In this document: positions 1 through 5,595 of the stretch, in pieces | Numbering within the stretch: the stretch's first letter is position 1 | Layout of the letters: every line of letters begins with the position of its first letter | Source of the DNA: SFWF01 sp045537915 | GTDB lineage: Bacteria > Bacillota > Clostridia > Oscillospirales > Acutalibacteraceae | Length of the DNA: 28,297 bases | Reading direction: 5' to 3' | Assembly: GCA_045537915.1 (NCBI GenBank) | Contig: JAZSQK010000055.1 | Span: 1 to 28,297, forward strand | Notes under the pieces: model-generated | The model's database searches: none | Told to the model about the DNA's origin: nothing | Seen by the model: only the letters and a program-made list of their open reading frames with translations | Position numbers and translations under genes: made by a program

Positions 1-24
1 TTTGCCTGCATTCAAGACTTAACT

Positions 25-139
25 TTTCTTCGATCCTGCAGGTCTTATATCGAAGAAAGCTTTATGCCTTTCGGCAATCAAAACACACAAACGGTTGCTT
101 ATGTGCTTTGATTGCCGCCTATCCCCCGAAGGGGATAGG
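25..139 (-). terminator. Cluster of three hairpins after the beta-helix fibre gene
   Basis: Three consecutive stem-loops fill the region downstream of the minus-strand fibre operon. Positions 118-126 pair with 131-139 (9 bp); read on the minus strand the loop is TTCG closed by C-G, an exceptionally stable tetraloop. Positions 72-87 pair with 102-117 with one mismatch. Positions 25-34 pair with 49-58 (10 bp). No clear U-tract follows the first hairpin, so it may protect the 3' end of the transcript as much as terminate it. Nothing coding is supported in 1-153. Confidence 0.4.
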
Positions 140-153
140 ACGGACTTAAATAA

Positions 154-1668
154 TTACTTTACTGTTACCTTTGCAGTGTCTGTAACCAACTCTGCAATGT
201 TAGCGTCGGTCAAAGCAACGCCGTTCAAGGTGCAGTTTTCGAAGGTCACGTCAGCTCTCGGGTCGAGAGTATAGCCAGCCTCGAACTCGCAGCCCACGAA
301 GGTGGTAGGAGCGTAGGGACGGCAGTATGCATAGCCGTTGCCTTCGCCGAATTTGCAATTTTCGAACTTGGCATTACCGAGAGTTGCAGCATAGGAAGTC
401 CAGCCGTTGAAGGTGGAGTTGTATGCTTCAAAATTCTGGTTCATACCCTGGTCGCAAGAGATAGTGTAAGTAGTTCCGTCAATGGTTACATTTTCAAGAA
501 TAACGGGCTCACTGTGTGTGCTGTTGTGGTTAATGAAAATGCCACGGAAAGAGCCGGTAACAGTGATGTTCTTGATAAGGCCGCCAGTGGTGTTAATGCC
601 GGAGTCCCAAGTACCGCCTGCACCCTTAATGTCGAGGGTGTTGCCGTTGCCGTCGATTGTCTGGCCGTTCTTAACATTAATACCGGTGGTGCCGTAAGCA
701 TTACTCATTCCTGCAGGATCGATCTTTACGTCGTCTGTAAGAACAACATCCTTGCCATTCTCCAGAGCTGCAACAAGCTCATCTGCAGTGCCTACAACAG
801 TGGGAACAGAAACACCGTCAGTCCAAGGATGATTGGTAGTGGTAATATCTCCAAAAGCAGTGTCAAGAGCAGTCTCGGCATCAGCAAAACCAGCAGTCTG
901 TACAGCCTGAGAAAAAACGAGGATGTCGAGTGTGCCGTTGCCGTTGCCGTCAAGAGCTTTCATATCTTCATTTGTAGCTTCAGACTTGATGTAAACCTGA
1001 GAAAGGTTAGGATAGGAGGTATCACCTGCGGGGAGGATACCGTTGCCGTGTCTCCAGCTGCCGTCACTTAGCTGTCCGCCGGCGTAAATATACTCTTGGA
1101 GCATATAGTTCTTACCATCAATCTGAATGTACAAGGGCTCAGAATCGTTAGTGGTAGAAGGGTCGAAGTCAGTATCAGTCCATGTAGAGTGATAAGAAGT
1201 ACCAATCAAACTACCGTCAGTAGAACCGATTTCAATAGCAACGAGAGTACGGATGTAAGCATCGGTATCGCCGGTGTTTTCAACAGTAACGAATTTATCC
1301 TGTGCATTGGAAGCAGCCTTAAATACCTGCATTTCACCGTAGGAATCCACCTGAGTCATGCGTACAACGGTGGAATCCCAATCCCAGCCTTCCCAAGTAG
1401 TAGTGTCTATAGCAGAAGGAAGAAGCGGTTTAGCTTGTGTGAAGTCTTTTAAGACATAGCTAGTCACATTATCAATGGTTTTGGTAATATAAGTTCCGTC
1501 TGCATTTTGACCACGCTCATATTCGTGTTGAGCGATAGACACATTACCGAGAGTCATAACGTTAACATCATCATCGGTAGAGGTTAAATAAGCCACGGTT
1601 CCTCCGATAGCAATAGCTGTCACGAGAACAAAGCTTAAACCTGTGAGAATTATGTTTTTGATTTTCAT
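154..1668 (-). CDS. SipW-type signal peptide protein: TasA/camelysin-like N-terminus with beta-helix C-terminus
   Basis: Secreted or surface protein of 504 aa. The first ~30 residues are a SipW-dependent signal peptide: basic start, hydrophobic stretch, then GGTVAYLTSTDDDVNVMTLG, the pattern seen before the cleavage site in TasA and camelysin proteins. Residues ~30-290 are a camelysin-like extracellular region. Residues ~295-495 contain repeated short strand-and-turn units with Asn-rich turns (INVKNGQTIDGNGNTLDI, VILENVTIDG, KFENCKFGEGNG, VTFENCTLNG), typical of right-handed parallel beta-helices. It is the last gene of the sipW operon, 66 nt after the previous fibre gene, with an AAGGAAAG ribosome site. 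TasA-like proteins assemble into extracellular fibres; a fibre-associated adhesin or carbohydrate-binding role for the beta-helix is inference. No catalytic residues were identified. Confidence 0.85.
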   Translation of the reverse strand: MKIKNIILTGLSFVLVTAIAIGGTVAYLTSTDDDVNVMTLGNVSIAQHEYERGQNADGTYITKTIDNVTSYVLKDFTQAKPLLPSAIDTTTWEGWDWDSTVVRMTQVDSYGEMQVFKAASNAQDKFVTVENTGDTDAYIRTLVAIEIGSTDGSLIGTSYHSTWTDTDFDPSTTNDSEPLYIQIDGKNYMLQEYIYAGGQLSDGSWRHGNGILPAGDTSYPNLSQVYIKSEATNEDMKALDGNGNGTLDILVFSQAVQTAGFADAETALDTAFGDITTTNHPWTDGVSVPTVVGTADELVAALENGKDVVLTDDVKIDPAGMSNAYGTTGINVKNGQTIDGNGNTLDIKGAGGTWDSGINTTGGLIKNITVTGSFRGIFINHNSTHSEPVILENVTIDGTTYTISCDQGMNQNFEAYNSTFNGWTSYAATLGNAKFENCKFGEGNGYAYCRPYAPTTFVGCEFEAGYTLDPRADVTFENCTLNGVALTDANIAELVTDTAKVTVK

Positions 1669-1734
1669 TGTTTCTTTCCTTTCTTAAATCAGAATTATTT
1701 ATGCAACGGCTATGCCGCTTACATTAAAAGAAGG

Positions 1735-2337
1735 TTAATTGCTGCCAATCAAAGCCCATGCTTCTGCAGCAGTGTCGATAGCTTCAATATCGGCATCTCG
1801 CTGAACTGCGTATGCTGTGAAGGTAAGAGAGGGATAGTTTGTGTCATCGAGCTCGGAAATCATTTCCTTTGTAACGGTTTGCTTGACGGTTACCTCGTCG
1901 GCTGAAAGAATGCTGTAAACTGTATCGTTTGTGGAATTGTTTACCTCTTGGTAATACACGCCCTTTGCTCCGTCAAGCTCCTTCCAGCCCGTTGCGACCG
2001 AATATGAGATATAATCCGAAAGCTTTGCATCGTCAGATTCCTCAATTTTTACAAACAACCAGCAATCCTCGCTGTCTGCAAGAACGGTTACCTTTGGATC
2101 CTTGCTTATGGTGTTTCCGGGTACCATTTTATAACTGCTACCGGTTGTTTCTTCCAACGTGATGGTTATGTCTCCGTATGTAAAGACGTTTTTAATGGGA
2201 TCGGTCGAGGTCATAAGCCAGGCAACCGAGCCTCCCACAACGCACAGCACCGTTAAAGCAAAGGAAATATAAATGATCAAACCCTTTATTCCGTAGCTTC
2301 TGCCCTCTGCTTTGCGATAATGTTTTTTTCTTTTCAT
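1735..2337 (-). CDS. TasA/camelysin-like secreted protein
   Basis: 200 aa. A basic N-terminus (MKRKKHYRKAEGR) precedes a membrane-spanning signal segment and the SipW-type processing region VAWLMTSTDPIKNVFTYGDI. The rest is a beta-rich extracellular domain with the family's recurring features: a PG...KDPKVTV motif near residue 75 and an aromatic ...LFVKIEES strand. It sits between two related genes in the sipW operon and is probably a fibre subunit or an assembly/anchoring partner of the TasA/TapA kind. The family is clear, but which structural role each of the three paralogues plays cannot be told from sequence. AGGAGG precedes the ATG. Confidence 0.85.
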   Translation of the reverse strand: MKRKKHYRKAEGRSYGIKGLIIYISFALTVLCVVGGSVAWLMTSTDPIKNVFTYGDITITLEETTGSSYKMVPGNTISKDPKVTVLADSEDCWLFVKIEESDDAKLSDYISYSVATGWKELDGAKGVYYQEVNNSTNDTVYSILSADEVTVKQTVTKEMISELDDTNYPSLTFTAYAVQRDADIEAIDTAAEAWALIGSN

Positions 2338-2349
2338 TTTTGCTCCTCC

Positions 2350-2404
2350 TTCCTAAGTGCTTATATCCGCCGACAAAGACTCCTGCCTTTGTCGGTATGG
2401 TTGC
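2350..2404 (-). other. Hairpin between two fibre genes
   Basis: The intergenic gap between the 2405-3049 and 1735-2337 genes contains CCGACAAAG and CTTTGTCGG around an 8-nt loop, with no following U-tract. Such intercistronic hairpins often act as RNA processing or stability sites that give subunits of one operon different expression levels. A smaller GC-rich hairpin (AGCGGC/GCCGTT) lies at ~1702-1716 in the next gap. Confidence 0.4.
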
Positions 2405-3049
2405 TTATTTTTTAAATGCCGCCCAGGCATCTGAATCTGTTTCAAAGCCCTCCTTCTGAATAGCGTGTGCCTCTACAGTTATCTCGAGGTCGGCTATAGA
2501 CTCAAGCTGTTTGCCTGTTATTTCAAAAGGCACTACGATTTTTTCAAAAAGGGGTTCGAGAACGGTGTCGGCGGTTTTGCTAGAAGTTACCGTCTTGTAA
2601 TAACGGAATTCGTATATTGCTGTGTTTGTAGCAGTATCCTTTTTTATTTCTCCCGTGCTTACCCAAACGTTGTTTTTCCAGCCCTCAACGAAATTTTGCG
2701 GAAGGAAGGGCTCACCGTATATTGTTGCCAACTGACTGTAGCAATTTATTGTAACGAGCATACGGATATAGGCTTCTTCGCTGCCCTTAATGACGGTTAC
2801 CGTCGGGTCCTTGGTGTATTTGCCGCCCGGTATAAGATGATATTCATTTCCGTCTGCAGTACGCTCTGTGCCTATCGGCTCTCCGTTCACATTTACAAGG
2901 GCCTCGTCCAGACCTATATCCACCTGTCCTATCGTAAAGGTGTTGACCGTTTGCGCCGAGTCGGTCAGGTATGCCACGGTTACGAATACGGTTGTTGCTA
3001 TAAGCAGCACTGCGCTGCCGAGCAGGACTAAGTCTTTAAATCTTTTCAT
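2405..3049 (-). CDS. TasA/camelysin-like secreted protein
   Basis: 214 aa. First fibre-type gene after the peptidase, 19 nt from the sipW stop. The signal peptide (residues 1-~28) ends in VTVAYLTDSAQTVNTFTIGQ, a close match to the SipW-dependent signal (AYLTD...N.FT.G.V). The mature region has the conserved HLIPGGKYTKDPTVTV segment shared with the 1735-2337 product, and the C-terminal half has the AHAIQKEGF...W.AF signature common in this family. The three fibre proteins differ in length and sequence, so they are diverged paralogues rather than recent duplicates. Likely exported by Sec, processed by the adjacent peptidase and assembled on the cell surface. Confidence 0.88.
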   Translation of the reverse strand: MKRFKDLVLLGSAVLLIATTVFVTVAYLTDSAQTVNTFTIGQVDIGLDEALVNVNGEPIGTERTADGNEYHLIPGGKYTKDPTVTVIKGSEEAYIRMLVTINCYSQLATIYGEPFLPQNFVEGWKNNVWVSTGEIKKDTATNTAIYEFRYYKTVTSSKTADTVLEPLFEKIVVPFEITGKQLESIADLEITVEAHAIQKEGFETDSDAWAAFKK

Positions 3050-3068
3050 AGCATATTCCTCCTTAAAC

Positions 3069-3572
3069 TCATTCGTTTTTTTGTTTATTCAGTCTTTCCA
3101 AAAATGCTGTTAAAACAAGCGCTGCTGCGCAGATTATTATCAGAAAATAGCTGACGGGGGTTCTTATAAGTCGGGATAAATATCCGAGGTATGGTATACA
3201 AAAAACGACCTTACCTATCACTTCAGATTCTTCGACAGGTTTTTTGTCTTCGGCTTGGTTGTTATCTCCTTTTGTATAAAAAAGCCGTTCTCCGTTTTTT
3301 TCTTCTATCCTTATTATCCTGTGTGTTGCGGTGGTTTTTTCGGTCAGTCTAAAGGTTATGACATCCCTTTTCTCCAGACTGTCGGTATCGCAGTCGGCAA
3401 CATATATTACCGAGCCGGTAGGATAATCGGGCTCCATAGAGGGCGACAGCACATTGTATACCGACAACCCAAAAAGACGTACCCCTACAAGAGCAGCTGC
3501 CAAAAGAAAAACAGCGACAAAGAGGAGAGAAGAATATATTTTAAAAATTTTAAAAATAATCTTTTTTGCCAC
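3069..3572 (-). CDS. sipW: Signal peptidase I, ER/SipW type
   Basis: 167 aa membrane serine protease that removes the signal peptides of the TasA-like proteins encoded just downstream. Residues ~14-32 and ~137-157 are hydrophobic and should be N- and C-terminal membrane segments. The nucleophile is Ser45 in NVLSPSMEPDYPTGS. The general base is a histidine (His84 in TATHRI), not the lysine of ordinary bacterial signal peptidase I, which places it in the archaeal/ER (S26B) branch with SipW. The YTKGDNN box (Asp103) is also present. Start is GTG; its G overlaps the upstream gene's TAG stop (TAGTG), indicating translational coupling. Confidence 0.93.
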   Translation of the reverse strand: MAKKIIFKIFKIYSSLLFVAVFLLAAALVGVRLFGLSVYNVLSPSMEPDYPTGSVIYVADCDTDSLEKRDVITFRLTEKTTATHRIIRIEEKNGERLFYTKGDNNQAEDKKPVEESEVIGKVVFCIPYLGYLSRLIRTPVSYFLIIICAAALVLTAFLERLNKQKNE

Positions 3573-3808
3573 TATCTTTTTCTGTCCTCTTTTCTAATGC
3601 GGCCTCCTAAAAGGCCAAAGGTCAAAAGCTGAAGTTTTCTTCTTCTCCAGATCTTCCTCTCATAGCCGTAGCTTCGTTTGATTTCGGTATTTAACATTTT
3701 GAGCTTTTGAAAAAAACGGGGAAGCCGACTAATAATACCGACCGCCGCCACGCTAAAGCCAAGCAAAAGAGCAATGCCGAGAAGTTCAGAATCAGTGTTG
3801 TTTATCAA
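3572..3808 (-). CDS. Small basic membrane protein coupled to sipW
   Basis: Unrecognised. From a TTG start at 3808 it would be 78 aa: a short polar N-terminus, one membrane segment (LLGIALLLGFSVAAVGII) and a strongly basic C-terminus (YERKIWRRRKLQLL...RIRKEDRKR), so N-out/C-in topology is likely. The frame is open further upstream to a TTG at 3871 (99 aa), but that would overlap the preceding small gene by 80 nt; neither start has a good ribosome site, so coupling to the upstream gene is assumed. The stop overlaps the sipW start by one base, the best evidence that it is translated. It may help SipW or fibre assembly at the membrane; that is inference from position only. Confidence 0.5.
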   Translation of the reverse strand: MINNTDSELLGIALLLGFSVAAVGIISRLPRFFQKLKMLNTEIKRSYGYERKIWRRRKLQLLTFGLLGGRIRKEDRKR

Positions 3809-3938
3809 TGTATTTAAGTTCGCCTTCTTCTCTGTCGATAAGATCCTCGACCTCGTTTTTACCTGCAGCAAAAATTAAAATGGCCCAAACAAACCCAACT
3901 AGACCGCCTAGCCCGGGTCCTGCAAAAAAGTACCACAT
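3792..3938 (-). CDS. 48-aa membrane protein, first gene of the sipW operon
   Basis: Begins MWYFFAGPGLGGLVGFVW and ends DREEGELKYIDKQH: one glycine-rich membrane segment (residues ~3-25) followed by a short charged, mostly acidic tail. An AAGGAGAT ribosome site lies 7 nt before the ATG, the best initiation signal in this stretch, so the reading is well supported despite its size. It overlaps the next gene by 17 nt if that starts at 3808. Family not recognised. As the first open frame after the invertible segment it would be the first product made when the switch promoter points this way. Confidence 0.65.
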   Translation of the reverse strand: MWYFFAGPGLGGLVGFVWAILIFAAGKNEVEDLIDREEGELKYIDKQH

Positions 3939-4017
3939 TTAAATATCTCCTTTTTTCTGTGCTGAATACTTTGGTTTAAAAAAGAGAACAATATTAAAAA
4001 CTGTTCAACGTAACCTC

Positions 4018-4040
4018 TTTTTCGCAGAGTTATATACTCT
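4018..4040 (-). repeat. Left inverted repeat of the invertible segment
   Basis: Exact reverse complement of 5418-5440 over 23 bp; identity stops at both edges. It lies within the larger palindrome 4024-4042 (GCAGAGT-TATAT-ACTCTGC), the form expected for a tyrosine recombinase core site with two inverted binding arms and a short crossover spacer. Confidence 0.85.
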
Positions 4041-4098
4041 GCATTTTTTGGCGCAAAGCTCCGTTTGTTATGACCTTTGTGTCTTTTTTTGACCACTT

Positions 4099-4114
4099 TT
4101 TTGACGGCGTTAAA
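4099..4114 (+). repeat. Direct repeat, left copy (possible recombinase arm site)
   Basis: The 16-mer TTTTGACGGCGTTAAA overlaps the recombinase stop codon and recurs in the same orientation at 5279-5294. A second TGAC lies 12 bp before it at both locations (4090 and 5270). Paired direct repeats near each end, distinct from the inverted crossover sites, resemble arm-type integrase binding sites such as DR-2 of Tn916; function is inferred. Confidence 0.5.
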
Positions 4115-5225
4115 GCCCTACCGCAAAATCGAGCTTGTTCATATTGCTGCGTTTTAATTCGAGGGACGAATGAACATATCTTTCAAGGGTTATTTTGACA
4201 CTTGCGTGTCCCAGTATCTCGCTGAGCGACTTAATCTCAAACCCAGCCTCCACACATCTCGTTGCAAAGGTGTGTCGTAGTGTATGAAAATGTACCCCCT
4301 CAAGCTGACAGGCGGCCGTGTATTTTTTTAGCTTGTTCTGCAAGGTCCTCGGCTCAACGATTGTATTTGGACTTGCGCTCAGTACATATGCCTTCGGGTT
4401 GTCAGCATAAAATCTTTTACAAAGCAACAGAGCGGTTTGTGTAAGGGGAATTATTCTGGCAGAGGTATCACTCTTAGGTCTGCTTATTAATATTTTGGTT
4501 TTACTTTGTCCATCCTCGCTCTTTATTCTCTGCATTGTAGCGTCTATTTTAAGTGTTGCTTCGCTAAAGGATATATTCTCCCATTTGAGAGCGCATATTT
4601 CTCCTATTCTAAGCCCTGTTATTAAGGAAAGCAGGATTCCGAATTTCATACAGTCAGTATCTTTAAGCAAAAATGCAGTTAATTTTTCTTGTTCGTCATT
4701 GTTTAGCACACGCATTTCTTTTTTTTCGGTCTTTGGTCGGCAGATTTCAATGTTACGGTCAACATATGAATTCTGTCTGGCGCAAAACTTTATAACAGAG
4801 CTCAAAACGGTCAGTATATCTCCTACTGTTTTTGCGCTTAAGTGGTTGACATTTAATAGCTCGTTTGTGAAATTACCTATAAGCGATGTTGTCAGCGCAC
4901 AGACGGGATAACCGCCCAGCTGAGCCTTTATATGCTTCTCGACAATGGTGGTATATTTAACAAAGCTTGATTCCTTTATCCTGACCTTGTTGAGCCTTAG
5001 CCACTCGTCGCAATAACAACTAAACCGTGTTTTTGCTCCTTGTGACCGCTCGTTTCCCGAACTCTCCCTTTCCCTTGCGACCAAGGCCTTTTCCTTTGCC
5101 TCTCGATAGGTTTTTGCGTAACAGTATCCGTATTTTGCCTTTCCTTCGGAGTTGTAGCAGCTGATATACCGTGCCTCCCATCGACCGTCCTTTCTTTTGT
5201 AAATGTTTTCTCCCTTTTTAGACAT
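4110..5225 (-). CDS. Tyrosine recombinase/integrase (Tn916-type architecture)
   Basis: 371 aa from the ATG at 5225, chosen because AGGAGG stands 7 nt before it; the open frame runs upstream to 5372 without a better start. Order: arm-type DNA-binding domain (residues ~8-50, KRKDGRWEARY...), SAM-like core-binding domain (~66-155), catalytic domain (~172-370). Catalytic residues are all present: Arg206 (TGLRIGEICAL), Lys251 (RPKSD), His314 and Arg317 (HTLRHTF), His340 (LGHASVKI) and the nucleophile Tyr350 (LERYVHS). It is a complete enzyme. It lies alone within a 23-bp inverted repeat, so its likely job is inverting the DNA that carries it rather than moving a transposon; no excisionase or cargo genes are present. 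A candidate own promoter (TTGAAA ... TATAAA/TAAAAA) lies upstream at about 5346-5374. Confidence 0.92.
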   Translation of the reverse strand: MSKKGENIYKRKDGRWEARYISCYNSEGKAKYGYCYAKTYREAKEKALVARERESSGNERSQGAKTRFSCYCDEWLRLNKVRIKESSFVKYTTIVEKHIKAQLGGYPVCALTTSLIGNFTNELLNVNHLSAKTVGDILTVLSSVIKFCARQNSYVDRNIEICRPKTEKKEMRVLNNDEQEKLTAFLLKDTDCMKFGILLSLITGLRIGEICALKWENISFSEATLKIDATMQRIKSEDGQSKTKILISRPKSDTSARIIPLTQTALLLCKRFYADNPKAYVLSASPNTIVEPRTLQNKLKKYTAACQLEGVHFHTLRHTFATRCVEAGFEIKSLSEILGHASVKITLERYVHSSLELKRSNMNKLDFAVGL

Positions 5226-5278
5226 ATTTTTGCCTCCTGATTTTTGCGTTATGTATTTCTTCCTTTTTCTGACGGAAG

Positions 5279-5294
5279 TTTTGACGGCGTTAAA
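5279..5294 (+). repeat. Direct repeat, right copy (possible recombinase arm site)
   Basis: Same 16-mer as 4099-4114, same orientation, with a TGAC 12 bp before it. It lies ~54 bp upstream of the recombinase start and ~124 bp inside the right inverted repeat. Confidence 0.5.
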
Positions 5295-5379
5295 ACAGGT
5301 GTTATTAAACATTTCCTTAAAGCTACAACAAAATTTTTTGCTATTTTTATATAAAAATGGAAAAATTTTCAATTTTTTC

Positions 5380-5408
5380 TTGCTATTAGCTTTTTTCTAT
5401 GCTAAAAT
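5380..5408 (+). promoter_or_regulatory. Outward switch promoter inside the invertible segment
   Basis: TTGCTA and TAAAAT separated by exactly 17 bp, with predicted transcription start near 5415, just before the right inverted repeat. In this orientation it reads rightward into the terminator at 5439-5468 and no plus-strand gene follows. After inversion it would read leftward across the repeat into the sipW operon, whose first ribosome site lies ~70 nt beyond. Confidence 0.6.
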
Positions 5409-5417
5409 AAAGCCCCT

Positions 5418-5440
5418 AGAGTATATAACTCTGCGAAAAA
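5418..5440 (+). repeat. Right inverted repeat of the invertible segment
   Basis: Exact 23-bp reverse complement of 4018-4040. The core is AGAGT-ATATA-ACTCT at 5418-5432, followed by GCGAAAAA, which runs straight into the terminator stem. Confidence 0.85.
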
Positions 5441-5468
5441 ACAGCCTCGGAAAACTCCGAGGCTGTTT
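5439..5468. terminator. Strong bidirectional terminator beside the right inverted repeat
   Basis: AAACAGCCTCGGA pairs perfectly with TCCGAGGCTGTTT around a 4-nt loop (AAAC). T-rich tails are present on both strands. No gene ends here in either direction, so its evident function is to stop transcripts from the switch promoter (plus strand), or from the recombinase gene after inversion. Confidence 0.8.
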
Positions 5469-5561
5469 TGCTTTACCTGTTTGTTCTGTAATGGATTTCA
5501 ATATCAAAGCTATTGATATGTATAACGAATAATTTTACTTTTTTGTGAAAATATAAAATAA

Positions 5562-5591
5562 AAAAGGCACAGATTAAAATCTGTGCCTTTT
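5562..5591 (-). terminator. Terminator of the trkA-trkH operon
   Basis: AAAAGGCACAGATT pairs with AATCTGTGCCTTTT immediately after the trkH stop; on the minus strand the stem is followed by a T-rich run (TTTTTATTTTAT). The 5469-5561 stretch between this and the switch terminator holds no supported feature. Confidence 0.85.
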
Positions 5592-5595
5592 GATT

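Larger units (their letters stand above)
4018..5440. mobile_element. Predicted invertible segment (inverton) with internal recombinase
   Basis: A perfect 23-bp inverted repeat bounds this segment: 4018-4040 on the left and its reverse complement at 5418-5440 on the right. Each copy is itself a recombinase-like core: AGAGT, a 5-bp spacer (TATAT or ATATA), then ACTCT; the left copy extends to 7-bp arms (GCAGAGT/ACTCTGC, 4024-4042). The only gene inside is a tyrosine recombinase. Just inside the right repeat is a promoter pointing outward (5380-5408), and just outside it is a terminator (5439-5468). Just outside the left repeat is the sipW/TasA-like operon. Recombination between the repeats would redirect the promoter to that operon. 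Inversion itself is inferred; only one orientation is present here. Confidence 0.72.

Noticed and set aside
514..1071. 185-codon plus-strand open frame
   Set aside because: Shadow of the beta-helix gene in the opposite strand; no ribosome site or plausible protein character.
3908..4096. 62-codon minus-strand open frame between the recombinase and the small membrane gene
   Set aside because: It crosses the inverted repeat, overlaps the good ribosome site and start of the 48-aa gene, and has no recognisable domain or ribosome site.
4099..5294. The 16-bp direct repeats as attL/attR of an excisable element
   Set aside because: Excision would remove little more than the recombinase itself, and the perfect inverted repeat with promoter and terminator explains the layout better. 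Not formally excluded.
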